Origin: an uncultured Bacilli bacterium
GTDB lineage: Bacteria; Bacillota_I; Bacilli_A; RF39; UBA660
NCBI GenBank assembly: GCA_947631205.1
Contig: CANRKL010000005.1
Location: 1 to 38,632, forward strand
Length of the DNA stretch: 38,632 nucleotides
Direction: 5' to 3'
Shown: positions 19,599-29,730 of the stretch, piece by piece
Numbering within the stretch: the first letter of the stretch is position 1
Layout: each line of letters starts with the position of its first letter
Translations under genes and position numbers: made by a program
Notes under the pieces: generated by a model
Told to the model about the DNA's origin: nothing
What the model saw: only the letters and a program-made list of their open reading frames with translations
Database searches by the model: none

Positions 19599-20943
19599 TC
19601 AACTTTCTAACTCAAATGGATTTGTTTTGCTTCCATAATCACTTGCAGAATTTGTCTTTATTTTAACAAAAGGTTTTAAATAGGCAACAGGGTGTACGTA
19701 ATAATTGTATTTTGTCCCATCTATTTCTACAAATCCACTTGAAGCAACATAAAAAACATAACAAGCGTTTACTCCATATGATACACTGGTTATAGTCCAC
19801 TGATAGCCTGTATCATCTATTAACCATCCATTTCCTTTGCAATTAGGGCTACTTTCAGACCATTTGGACATGGTTTTGTCTAAACAGGATTTATCTCCAA
19901 CTGCATACCCATAATCTGACGGATATATAAGTCCTATATAGCCGTCCCATGTTGTTTTTCGCTCTACTTTATCATTACAGTAATTTCCACCACTACAAAA
20001 TTTTTTTCCATTATTTTCACTTCTCTCTGCTTGATACATATAATTTACTTTAATGTTATTAGTATTATATTCTTCTCCTAATGTTCCTGTATTCCAACGC
20101 ACCTTGACTAACTTATCTTTAACTCCAGGAGTTAATCCAATACTACTAAAATCACAAGCTGTTTGTTTATTATTTTCTCCGCTATAACATTGCCCGCTCT
20201 CTTTGTTCCAATATGCTCCAAAGTTTAAGGTAGTCATTAAATCGGCTTCACTCCATTCGTTTACTCCGTAGCCTCTGTTTACTTCATCCGCTGATGAGTC
20301 CCAACTCCATCTTCCTATGTTATCTGCTCTAATGATTTTTACTAAACTTTGTCCTGTATTTTCACTTCCATCTTCATTGATAATCGTCATGTTATTCATA
20401 ACTCCTATTATTCGCCATAAGATTTTATTACCATTTGTTTCTCTATCCCCTATATCTATATAATTTTTTGGAGTTGAAAAAATATATCTCAAATTAGCAT
20501 CATTAGTATAATCGTACGTTAAATATGTTGTATCTTTTTCAGCTAATTTTATCAAATAGTCATTTGCCAAATTAGAAGAAAAATAAACTTTACATTTTGT
20601 TTTACTTTCTTTTAAATTAGTTATTATAATTCCCCAATTTTGATAATCCCATGAAATACTTGCACCCTTATCGCATTCAGCGCGTTCAAATCCTAAATTA
20701 TCTGGATTATTTTTAGTTGGCATATTTTCCAAAACAGTATTTCCATTATAAAAAGTTAAAAAAATATCACCACTGCCTTCATAGTTCACTGTCCCTTCCA
20801 TAACTTTGAAACTGACACTCTCTTGGTAGGCAGCATAACTTTTATTTAAATACCCCCCCCCCAGCGCACATTACGCCAAGGGCTACCGCGAAAGCCACAA
20901 GTTTCTTTTTATTATTTTTTTCTTTAAATTTATCTATTCTCAT
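19599..20943 (-). CDS. Secreted surface protein, out of frame in this assembly because of a G10 tract in the signal-peptide coding region
   Basis: ORF track shows 19599-20801 only. From ATG 20943 the reading is MRIDKFKEKNNKKKLVAFAVALGVMCAGGG then VFK-stop with 10 G; with 9 G it continues YLNKSYAAYQESVSFKVMEGTVNYEGSGDIFLTFYNG in frame with the 400-aa ORF (447 aa total). Confidence 0.8.
20082..20222. repeat. 141-bp identical repeat, copy 2
   Basis: Identical to 18785-18925. Confidence 0.9.
20853..20862 (-). repeat. Homopolymeric (G)10 tract on coding strand; candidate phase-variation switch
   Basis: tacccccccccc on + strand inside signal-peptide codons of the surface protein. Confidence 0.85.
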
Positions 20944-20990
20944 GACCTCACTCTCTTTCTATTATCTACATCATACCATAAAATAAAAAA

Positions 20991-21018
20991 GAAGTATAAC
21001 GTTTTTTTGTTACACTTC
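20991..21018 (-). terminator. Rho-independent terminator of the AAA-ATPase-like gene
   Basis: - strand GAAGTGTAAC-aaaaaac-GTTATACTTC-TTTTTTATTTT. Confidence 0.7.
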
Positions 21019-22683
21019 TACAATTTTCTTACATTCGTATCCTGAGAAGACTACGACATATTTTTTTAAGGGACTTTTTAAACTCTTATCTTTACTATAT
21101 TCTTCTATCTGTCTTTTTCCCTCTTCTATTTTACTATTTAATATTTTTTCACTATATTCACTTTTCTTGATATATTTTAATTCTATCATGATGTCATATT
21201 TGGCTTCTTCACTATTTCTAGTTATTAGTATATCAACATATCCATTATTACATGGATACTCTAATTTTCTATTTAAATCTGGGTGTCTTAATAAAGTATA
21301 ATACATTAATTCTATGTATTTTTCATCAAACTTGATAAATAATCTATTTCCTATTTCTTTTAATGTATCACTTACGTATTTACATATATTTTCTATCTTT
21401 CCAGTCTCTTCTATTTCTTTTACACTTTCTCCTAATCTGGCATTATCTAGTTCAACATTTATTGTTGATAAGATATGTTTAAAATAATTATTATAGGTAT
21501 CTTTCATTACTTGATTAGGTATTTTAAAAATTATACTATTTGCATATCTATCAAATCCATTAATAGTTAAGTATCCAAAATAATATAATAAACTTATTAT
21601 ATCTTCTTTACTAAAACTTTCTTCTAAATTAAATTTTGTTTTTAACTCTCCAATTATTCCATCAGTTTTTAATAGTTCATCTAATAGACTCTCATAGTAT
21701 TTATTGTCTTCTAATTTAATCAAATTTCCTATCTTTTCATAATTAACAGTTATATTATTATCTAATATTTGCTTTGGAATACTTTTAAATCTTTCATAAT
21801 AATCCAATAAATACATGACTAATGTTGCATTGAAGACTTTTTCATTAGAGTCTTCATTAAACAGATAACCATCGTAGTTTTCTATCATTAAATTATAGAT
21901 ATTTTCTCTATCTTTTTCTTCTACAAGGTCTTCTAATAATTTTTTTACTTCATCATGTGTTAAGCCTATCATGCTATTAAATTCTATGTCAGTTGATATA
22001 TCTGTTGCTATATTAAATCCAGTCGTCATTGAGTTTAGAGTTATCGGGCATATTCCTGTTGCAAAAAATCTTCCTACTACTCCTTCTTTTACATATATCT
22101 TTATATTAGCATAAAAACTTTTTACTATTCCAGTAACTACATTTTTAAATAATCCTGTATCTCCCTCTAAGATAGCATTTGTAAAGTTATCATATTCATC
22201 TATTATTATATATAATTTATGGTCTAATTCTAACCCTTTTACATAACTTAAAAATAATTTAATCATGTCATCTGCTGGTATCTCTTTATTATATTCATAT
22301 TCAATTTTATAACTATTTAAAAAATCATCTATTCCTGTTATGACACAATTTCTAAAACTATCTATTAACTCATCTTGTTCTTTAGATTCACTTATTCCTG
22401 AAAAATCGAATTTTAGAATATAATAATTATTTTTTCCAGAAGTTGGGTGTTTATATACATATGTCTCTTTAAACAAACTTTCAAATAAATCGACACTTTT
22501 AACATCATAGTAATAACTCATCATACTTGTAAACAAACTTTTCCCAAATCTGCCTGGTCTTAGATAAATTAATGTCTTTTTATAGTTCTCTAACTTTTCT
22601 AAATACATTGTCTTATCTACATATTTGTATCCCTCTAATATCAAATCTTTATAATCTATTATTCCATATGGTATTTTCTTCAT
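21010..22683 (-). CDS. AAA-ATPase-like (PF09820 type) protein with C-terminal PD-(D/E)XK nuclease-like domain
   Basis: IPYGIIDYKDLILEGYKYVDKTMYLEKLE...LIYLRPGRFGKSLF...; YIIIDEYDNF; C-term YDIMIELKYIKKSE. Confidence 0.85.
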   Translation of the reverse strand: MKKIPYGIIDYKDLILEGYKYVDKTMYLEKLENYKKTLIYLRPGRFGKSLFTSMMSYYYDVKSVDLFESLFKETYVYKHPTSGKNNYYILKFDFSGISESKEQDELIDSFRNCVITGIDDFLNSYKIEYEYNKEIPADDMIKLFLSYVKGLELDHKLYIIIDEYDNFTNAILEGDTGLFKNVVTGIVKSFYANIKIYVKEGVVGRFFATGICPITLNSMTTGFNIATDISTDIEFNSMIGLTHDEVKKLLEDLVEEKDRENIYNLMIENYDGYLFNEDSNEKVFNATLVMYLLDYYERFKSIPKQILDNNITVNYEKIGNLIKLEDNKYYESLLDELLKTDGIIGELKTKFNLEESFSKEDIISLLYYFGYLTINGFDRYANSIIFKIPNQVMKDTYNNYFKHILSTINVELDNARLGESVKEIEETGKIENICKYVSDTLKEIGNRLFIKFDEKYIELMYYTLLRHPDLNRKLEYPCNNGYVDILITRNSEEAKYDIMIELKYIKKSEYSEKILNSKIEEGKRQIEEYSKDKSLKSPLKKYVVVFSGYECKKIVEV

Positions 22684-22762
22684 GAGGCTTCAACTCCTTT
22701 GTTATCTTTATTATATACTTATCCATCAAAAAAAGCTAGATTTTTCTAGTCTTCATAAATAA

Positions 22763-23395
22763 TTACAATTCTTTTATAGCTTCAACATAATTAATCTTAT
22801 AACCTAATTTTTGATATTTTTCTTCATATTCAGTTAAAACATTTGGAATATCACTATTAGCTAAATCTAGTGATACTTTTTTCAAACGATAACCTTTCTC
22901 ACTTAAAGTTTCTAAAGAATAAGCAAATAGACCAATATTGTCTGTTTTCATAATTATATGAGCATTATTTAAAAATATTTTTTCATAATGTTTTAAAAAT
23001 TCTTTGGAAGTTAGTCTTCTTTTAGAATGTCTTTTTTTAGGCCAAGGGTCAGAAAAATTTAGATATAAAGTGGTAATTTCTTTTGTAAATATATCTTCAA
23101 TATTTTTGGCGTCATAACAAATAAATTTTATATTATCTAAATTTTCATTAGAAACTTTTTCAATGGCTCTTACTAGGACACTAGGATATTTTTCAATTCC
23201 TATATAATTTATATGGGGATTTTCTTTAGCCATATTAATTAAAAATTGGCCTTTTCCAGTTCCTATTTCTAAACAAATAGGATTATTATTAGAAAAAAGT
23301 TTTAACCAATTACCTTTATTTTCTTGGGGATTTTTAACATAATAATTACTATTTTCTAATTTTAAATCAGCATTAGAAACATTTCTTAAACGCAT
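22763..23395 (-). CDS. trmB: tRNA (guanine-N7-)-methyltransferase
   Basis: CLEIGTGKGQFLINMAKENP, LYLNFSDPWPKKRHSKRRLT, TDNIGLFAYSLE. Confidence 0.95.
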   Translation of the reverse strand: MRLRNVSNADLKLENSNYYVKNPQENKGNWLKLFSNNNPICLEIGTGKGQFLINMAKENPHINYIGIEKYPSVLVRAIEKVSNENLDNIKFICYDAKNIEDIFTKEITTLYLNFSDPWPKKRHSKRRLTSKEFLKHYEKIFLNNAHIIMKTDNIGLFAYSLETLSEKGYRLKKVSLDLANSDIPNVLTEYEEKYQKLGYKINYVEAIKEL

Positions 23396-23449
23396 ATTAT
23401 CACTACTTTCTTTTTATTTTCATATAATATTTATAAAGGAGGATATAAA

Positions 23450-23782
23450 ATGAAAAAGGACCGCAACTCATTTTTTCAATCTTCTAATTTTAACATGAGT
23501 ACTGCTCAAAATATTACTCCAATGAATTATGGAATGCCTCAAATGATGGGAAATATGTATAATCCTAATATGCCAAATATGATGGAGATGAAAGAACAGT
23601 TTTATCAAGCAAATATTCCATATAACAATCCTATGCCATCTAATATGAGTGAAATAGAAGCCAGAATGGCTAAATTAGAAAGGTCACTTAATCGTCTTGA
23701 AGCTAGGATAAATAAATTAGAAGGAACAACTTATTACTCCAAAGATAATTACGAAGTTGATGGAAATATGTATATGGTTTAA
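23450..23782 (+). CDS. Small Met/Asn/Pro-rich protein with C-terminal coiled coil
   Basis: 110 aa with strong RBS (AAAGGAGGA); MEARMAKLERSLNRLEARINKLE-type heptad region. Confidence 0.6.
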   Translation: MKKDRNSFFQSSNFNMSTAQNITPMNYGMPQMMGNMYNPNMPNMMEMKEQFYQANIPYNNPMPSNMSEIEARMAKLERSLNRLEARINKLEGTTYYSKDNYEVDGNMYMV

Positions 23783-25443
23783 TCGAGGCTTACTTTTCCT
23801 AAAGTAAGTTTTTTAATAATTTTATTAAGCATCTTTTTTCCTATAACTTCACTTAATAATCCTGTTTTATAAGTTAAATATAAATATATCACTCCTCCAC
23901 TAATGCTTATAATTATAACATAAATTAAAGAAGATAGTTTATTTTCTATATTAACAGGAATAATTTTTGATAAACATAAGACGACTATTATCATAGAAAC
24001 TATAGGATAAATAAGTTTTTTTAGCATATTTAAAGTACTATGATATTTAATTTGATGGTCTTTTTTTAAAGTAAATAAAGTATAAATTATTGAGAAAATT
24101 GTTCCAAGTAAAGTTGATAAAAGGGCACCATAAAAAGGTTCATAACCTAGGTGATTAAATAGAATCATTAAAGGAACATCAAAAATAGCATTTATTAAAT
24201 AACCAATGAATGTACATATGTAAACTGTTTTAAATTTGTTTAGGCTTTGCAATGTAGAGATAGCTATAATATTGATATTAAATACTAGGGAAGTAAGTAT
24301 TTGAAATTGTAAAATATTGGCTCCTAATTCGTTATATCCATAAAATAAGCTCCATATGGGTTTACTTAATAAAGATATTCCAATAGTCATAGGTAAGCTT
24401 ATTAAAATAATTAATTGTAATGATTGATTAAAGCGATGACCAACTTTTTCATAATTTTTTAAAGTTGCTTCTTCGACAATATTGGGAATTAAACTAATTT
24501 TAAGTCCACTAGCAATAGCATTTATTATCATTCCTATTTTAGCACTCCAAGTAACTACTGAAGATGTTACAAATTCCGTTGTTTTAGCAAGGTAGCCTAA
24601 ATGATTCATAGTTCTAGTTATTAGTACCATATCAATAAAGTTATATAAAGAAGCTGAGACATCTATAACAATAAAAGGAATAGAATAATTGATAATTTTA
24701 CGAAATATTTCTTTATTGGTTATATTATTTTTTTTTAATGATTTATTTAAATCTAATTTATGACTATTAATTTTTAAGCTATGATTTATATAAAAGAAAG
24801 CTAATAAGCCCCCTGCACACGCTCCAAAGATAGCAATACTTATAGATGGACCTATAGCTAATTTAAATACTTTTAAAGAAAGATAACTTCCTAATAAAAT
24901 AAATAATATTCTAATTACTTGTTCTATTATTTGACTAATACTTGTAACATTTATTATATTATGTCCTTGAAGGTACCCTCTTTTGACACTTAAAAGAGGA
25001 ATTACTAAAATAGCAAAAGATACACTTCTAATAACATTTGTTATGTCTTCTATTTTATTTCCACCTTGAAGGTCACCTAATATTAAATGACTTAAAGGAT
25101 TAGCTAAAATAAATAATATTAAAAAAGCAATAATGGAAATAATAAAAATTAATTTTTGACCTAAATGATATGCTCTTACTTTGGCTTCTATGTAACCTAA
25201 AGTATTATATTCTTTAATTATTTTACTGATTGCAATAGGAATACCAGCTGAACTTATTTCTAAAAAAATAACATAAATATTATAGCCATATGAATACAGT
25301 GATGAACCAAGATTACCGATAATAGCATAAAAAGGAATAACATAGAGCATTCCTAATATTTTAGTTAAAATAATAGCTAGAGTAGCAATAAAAGTTCCTT
25401 CAATAAATGAACTTTTTTGAGCTTTGACTAACTTATTTTTCAC
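23779..25443 (-). CDS. Polysaccharide biosynthesis/lipid II flippase family protein (SpoVB/MurJ-like)
   Basis: 554 aa, about 14 hydrophobic segments; N-term KSSFIEGTFIATLAIILTKILGMLYVIPFYAIIG typical of SpoVB-like MOP-superfamily proteins. Confidence 0.85.
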   Translation of the reverse strand: MKNKLVKAQKSSFIEGTFIATLAIILTKILGMLYVIPFYAIIGNLGSSLYSYGYNIYVIFLEISSAGIPIAISKIIKEYNTLGYIEAKVRAYHLGQKLIFIISIIAFLILFILANPLSHLILGDLQGGNKIEDITNVIRSVSFAILVIPLLSVKRGYLQGHNIINVTSISQIIEQVIRILFILLGSYLSLKVFKLAIGPSISIAIFGACAGGLLAFFYINHSLKINSHKLDLNKSLKKNNITNKEIFRKIINYSIPFIVIDVSASLYNFIDMVLITRTMNHLGYLAKTTEFVTSSVVTWSAKIGMIINAIASGLKISLIPNIVEEATLKNYEKVGHRFNQSLQLIILISLPMTIGISLLSKPIWSLFYGYNELGANILQFQILTSLVFNINIIAISTLQSLNKFKTVYICTFIGYLINAIFDVPLMILFNHLGYEPFYGALLSTLLGTIFSIIYTLFTLKKDHQIKYHSTLNMLKKLIYPIVSMIIVVLCLSKIIPVNIENKLSSLIYVIIISISGGVIYLYLTYKTGLLSEVIGKKMLNKIIKKLTLGKVSLD

Positions 25444-25609
25444 AATATATCACCATAGCAGAAAAACAATAGAGTTGGTCTTCTCCTTGCATGGCAATGG
25501 CTACTTGGTATTTTATATCAATAAGCTCACCATTTAGACTAGCTAAAAAACTATTAATTTTTATTTCTAAATCTTTTTCATGATTTTCATCAAAACATTT
25601 AACTTTCAT
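25433..25609 (-). CDS. Cse60-like sporulation-associated small protein (58 aa; not in supplied ORF track)
   Basis: My - strand translation: MKVKCFDENHEKDLEIKINSFLASLNGELIDIKYQVAIAMQGEDQLYCFSAMVIYCEK; RBS GAGGGT; overlaps the GTG start of the flippase gene. Confidence 0.75.
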   Translation of the reverse strand: MKVKCFDENHEKDLEIKINSFLASLNGELIDIKYQVAIAMQGEDQLYCFSAMVIYCEK

Positions 25610-25683
25610 AATCTTACCCTCTTTTTTATAGTTATATCAAATAAATATTTAGAATGTTGTCGAAAAAAGGGATTTTTATTAAT

Positions 25684-26838
25684 TTATTTTAATTTTTCTA
25701 TTGTTACAGTTACAACTGGAGTGGAAAGAGCAGATGATGATGAGATGTCACTAAGACTTGGAGATTCTATTACAAGAGGGCTTTTACCAGTGTTTACTAT
25801 CTCTATCCATTCAGCTGCATTGTTTAAATTGACAACACAACTTCCAGAAATTAAAGTGGGAATAGTTCTATTAGCCCAAAGGGAACAGCCTGATAAAATA
25901 ATGTCTTCTCCTACTTTTTTTATACTAACAGAAATAATATTATCAGAAGAACCTGGAAAAGAATCAGAAAGACGGGCAAGAAGTGAGAAAGTTATTTTAT
26001 ATACTCCTGATTCATAAAATGTAATGGTATCATTAATATCACTTAAATAAAATAATTTATTGGTGTCAATTGTTTTGGTTTTAATAGGTATTTCATAAGT
26101 TGGATTAATAGTTGCACTACCATTTATATCTTCACTTGTTGTGATAAAATAACCAACAGGAATATCTAAAGGACTTGCAGGACCTGGAGGACCTTCTATT
26201 CCTTGGGGGCCTTGTGGTCCAGTTTTACCCTCAGGACCCATAGGACCCATTTCTCCTCTTTCACCTTGGGGTCCTTTCTCTCCTGTTGGTCCCATATCTC
26301 CTTTAGGTCCTTTTATTTGACCGACATTTATCCATTCATTATTATCCGCTGACCAAACATATAAATCTGAATCTACTAAGTATGACTCCCCAATCGAACC
26401 TGTTGGGTGATTTTCTTCTAACTGTGATAAATCATCATAGTTTCCTAAAATAGTTACACTTGTTCCATCAGTTCCAACTTCTCCTTTAGGCCCCGTAAGC
26501 CCCATAGGACCTGTGGGACCCGTGGGCCCAATTGAACCTGTGGGACCCATTTTGCCTTCTGGTCCTTTTATTTGTCCAACATTTAACCAACTAAATGTAT
26601 CTTCTCCCCAAACATATAAATCTGAATCAACTAAGTAACATTCTCCACATTCACCAATAGGATGATTTTCTTCTAATTCAGCTAAGCTTTTATAATTCCC
26701 TAAAATTTGCAAAGGAGGTCCAACATTTCCTGTAGGGCCTGTAGGTCCAGTTACTAATAGCATACAATAAGATGTTTGAAATTTATTTTTCTCTTGATTA
26801 TTTTTTATTTTATTTAAAGCTTTTTCATAGGCATTCAT
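25684..26838 (-). CDS. Collagen-like (Gly-X-Y) protein with duplicated ~50-aa module and C1q/BclA-like C-terminal domain
   Basis: [82 protein letters not shown]; two [25 protein letters not shown] modules. Confidence 0.85.
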   Translation of the reverse strand: MNAYEKALNKIKNNQEKNKFQTSYCMLLVTGPTGPTGNVGPPLQILGNYKSLAELEENHPIGECGECYLVDSDLYVWGEDTFSWLNVGQIKGPEGKMGPTGSIGPTGPTGPMGLTGPKGEVGTDGTSVTILGNYDDLSQLEENHPTGSIGESYLVDSDLYVWSADNNEWINVGQIKGPKGDMGPTGEKGPQGERGEMGPMGPEGKTGPQGPQGIEGPPGPASPLDIPVGYFITTSEDINGSATINPTYEIPIKTKTIDTNKLFYLSDINDTITFYESGVYKITFSLLARLSDSFPGSSDNIISVSIKKVGEDIILSGCSLWANRTIPTLISGSCVVNLNNAAEWIEIVNTGKSPLVIESPSLSDISSSSALSTPVVTVTIEKLK

Positions 26839-26885
26839 AAGATTTTCCTCCTACAGTAGTCTATGCTTATTTTATTTATAAGTAA

Positions 26886-26926
26886 TAAAAAAGATTGGAA
26901 AATAATTAAATCCTCAATCTTTTTTA
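26886..26926 (-). terminator. Rho-independent terminator overlapping leuS stop codon
   Basis: AAAAAAGATTG ... CAATCTTTTTT inverted repeat. Confidence 0.65.
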
Positions 26927-29730
26927 ATAATAATATTAACAATTTTATTTGGAATATATATAAATTTAATTATATCTTTACCATCAAGATATTTCTTTAT
27001 ATTTTCTAATTTTAAACATCTTTCTTTTACTTCTAATTCATTTTCATCAGTTGTAACTTCAAGTTCTCCACGTAATTTACCATTAATTTGAATACCAATT
27101 ACTTTAGAATTATCTAAAGTTTTTTCTTCATCATATTCTGGCCATTTACTTTCACAAATTGGCTTATAACCTAATTGTTCATTTAATTCTTCAGTTATAT
27201 GTGGAGCATAAGGATTCAATAGAGTTAGTAATAAGTGATAATCTTCTTTAGTTATATGGTCTTTTTTATCATAGGTATTAGCTAAAATCATTAATGTAGA
27301 AATAGCTGTGTTATAACCTAAATTAGTTGTATCATGTAATACTTTTTTTATTGATTTATGTATTATATTTTCTAAATCTTTAGAATAATTTTCTTCATCG
27401 ATTACTTTATTTTTAAGACGAATTATTTTATCAATAAATCTTTTACAACCTTTTAATGATTCAGTACTCCATGGAGCGTCTTGTTCATAGTCTCCCATAA
27501 ACATTTCATATACTCGTAATGTATCAGCCCCATATTCTTTAACTATATCATCTGGATTAATAACATTTCCTTTACTTTTACTCATTTTTTCATTATTAGA
27601 ACCTAAGACCATTCCATGACTTACTCTGGTCCATATCATTTCTTTATTAGGAACTAAGCCAATGTTATATAAGAATTGGACCCAGAATCTTGCATATAAT
27701 AGGTGTCTTGCTGTGTGTTCCATTCCCCCATTATACCAATCAACTTTTTTCCAGTATTTTAAGGCGTCCATACTGGCAAATTCTTCTTCATTATGAGCAT
27801 CCATAAATCTTAGAAAGTACCATGATGAACCAGCCCAATTAGGCATTGTATCAGTCTCTCTTTTGGCGTCTTTCCCACATTTTGGACATTTGCAATTTAC
27901 CCATTCGCTAATTTTAGCTAAAGGACTTTCTCCATTATCAGTAGGAACATATTCTGCTACATCAGGAAGTAATAAAGGTAAATCACTTTCATTCATTGGT
28001 ACCCAACCACAATCGGGACAATTTATCATAGGAATTGGTTCGCCCCAGAATCTTTGACGCGAAAATATCCAATCTCGCATTTTATAATTAACTTTTTTAC
28101 TTCCAAGACGTTTTTCTTCTAAGTACTCAATCATCTTAGTAATAGCTTCTTCTTTATTTAAGCCATTTAAAAATTCTGAATTAATATGAATTCCGTCAGA
28201 TAAAATGGCCGTAGGATTTATAGCATAGCTATATGTTTTTAAGTGTAATTCATCTTTTATTTCTTTAGCTATTGTATCTTTATCTACCCATTCAACAGTA
28301 AACTTTTCATCTTCATCTAAATTAAGACTAGTTTGTTCATTATTTTTTAATTTAAATAAGAAGCCAGTGCATTCAATATTAAAATATTTATCTTTATTAT
28401 AAGCATAATAGTGATGATTTATTTTAGGTAACTCTCTAATTAATTCTAAATTCTTATAACCTGTTTCTTCTTCTACTTCTCTTATGGCACATGATATGGC
28501 ATCTTCATTATCTTTAATAGAACCCCCAATAAATAGTCTTCCACCTAATTCATGCCAATTTATGGTTAGATATTTATCATTTTTTTCATCATAAACTATG
28601 GCTACTATAGATTTTTTAAATGTTTCATCAGAATGTTTAGAACCTGTTTCTTCTTCTAAAACTTGAATAATTGGAATATTAAATTTTTTAGCAAATTCAT
28701 AGTCTCTTTCATCGTGAGCTGGAACTGCCATAATAGCTCCTGTTCCATAAGAAGATAAGACATAATCACTTATATAAATTGGAATTTTTTCATTATTAAC
28801 GGGATTAATAGCATAAGCCCCAGTAAAAACACCTGTTTTTTCTTTGTTTAATTCAGTTCTTTCTAATTCATTTTTTAAAGTACAAGCTTTTTTATAAGAT
28901 TTTACTTCTTCTTTTTGAGAAAGAGTAGTTATTTTATCTACTAATTCATGTTCTGGGGCTAAGACACAATAAGTTACACCAAATAAAGTATCACATCTTG
29001 TTGTAAAGACTGTAAATTCTTCATTACTATCATAAACTTTAAATTTAACATGGGCCCCAACTGATTTACCTATCCAATTTATTTGACCTAGTTTTACTTT
29101 CTCAGCAAAATTGGTATCATCTAGTCCTTTTAGTAAATCTTCGGCATAATCACTCATTTTAAGCATCCATTGGGATTTTTCTTTTTGGACTACTAAAGAA
29201 CCACATCTTTCACAAATACCTCCAGCACTGTCTTCATTAGATAAAACGGTTTTACAAGTGTTACACCAATTTACTGGAACCGTGGCTTTATAAGCCATAT
29301 TGTGTTTATAAAATTGTAAAAATTGCCACTGGGTCCAACGATAATAAAGAGGGTCAGTTGTGGAAAACTCTCTACTCCAATCAAAGGAAAATCCTAAAGA
29401 TTGCATTTGTCTTTTAAAAGTTTTTATGTTTTCTTTAACAGCTTCTTTGGGATGAATATGATTTTTAATAGCATATTGTTCAGCAGGAGCTCCAAAAGCA
29501 TCCCAACCCATTGGAAATAAAACATTATATCCTTGCATTCTTTTAAGTCTTGCTAAGGCATCTTGAGCAGTGTAACTTCTTACGTGTCCAACGTGTAAGC
29601 CGGCCCCTGATGGATAGGGAAATTCAACTAATATATAATAAGGAGGCTTACTATCATTATTTATTGCCTTAAATGTTTCATTTTCTTCCCAATATTTTTG
29701 CCATTTTTTTTCTATATCATTAAAATTCAT
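26914..29730 (-). CDS. leuS: Leucyl-tRNA synthetase with embedded Nudix hydrolase domain
   Basis: HVGHV (HIGH), KMSKS, CP1 editing motifs (FTVFTTRCDTLFG, GTGAIMAVPAHDERDYEFA); inserted GGSIKDNEDAISCAIREVEEETGY matches Nudix box Gx5Ex7REUxEExGU. Confidence 0.95.
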   Translation of the reverse strand: MNFNDIEKKWQKYWEENETFKAINNDSKPPYYILVEFPYPSGAGLHVGHVRSYTAQDALARLKRMQGYNVLFPMGWDAFGAPAEQYAIKNHIHPKEAVKENIKTFKRQMQSLGFSFDWSREFSTTDPLYYRWTQWQFLQFYKHNMAYKATVPVNWCNTCKTVLSNEDSAGGICERCGSLVVQKEKSQWMLKMSDYAEDLLKGLDDTNFAEKVKLGQINWIGKSVGAHVKFKVYDSNEEFTVFTTRCDTLFGVTYCVLAPEHELVDKITTLSQKEEVKSYKKACTLKNELERTELNKEKTGVFTGAYAINPVNNEKIPIYISDYVLSSYGTGAIMAVPAHDERDYEFAKKFNIPIIQVLEEETGSKHSDETFKKSIVAIVYDEKNDKYLTINWHELGGRLFIGGSIKDNEDAISCAIREVEEETGYKNLELIRELPKINHHYYAYNKDKYFNIECTGFLFKLKNNEQTSLNLDEDEKFTVEWVDKDTIAKEIKDELHLKTYSYAINPTAILSDGIHINSEFLNGLNKEEAITKMIEYLEEKRLGSKKVNYKMRDWIFSRQRFWGEPIPMINCPDCGWVPMNESDLPLLLPDVAEYVPTDNGESPLAKISEWVNCKCPKCGKDAKRETDTMPNWAGSSWYFLRFMDAHNEEEFASMDALKYWKKVDWYNGGMEHTARHLLYARFWVQFLYNIGLVPNKEMIWTRVSHGMVLGSNNEKMSKSKGNVINPDDIVKEYGADTLRVYEMFMGDYEQDAPWSTESLKGCKRFIDKIIRLKNKVIDEENYSKDLENIIHKSIKKVLHDTTNLGYNTAISTLMILANTYDKKDHITKEDYHLLLTLLNPYAPHITEELNEQLGYKPICESKWPEYDEEKTLDNSKVIGIQINGKLRGELEVTTDENELEVKERCLKLENIKKYLDGKDIIKFIYIPNKIVNIIIKKD

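Noticed and set aside
25580-26017. 145-aa + strand ORF
   Set aside because: Antisense to the collagen-like protein C-terminus and cse60-like region; spurious.
27863-28057. 64-aa + strand ORF within leuS
   Set aside because: Antisense to a Zn-ribbon-containing segment of LeuRS; spurious.
28231-28620. LeuRS-Nudix as an assembly chimera
   Set aside because: Reading frame is continuous and both flanking LeuRS segments are in correct order and complete.
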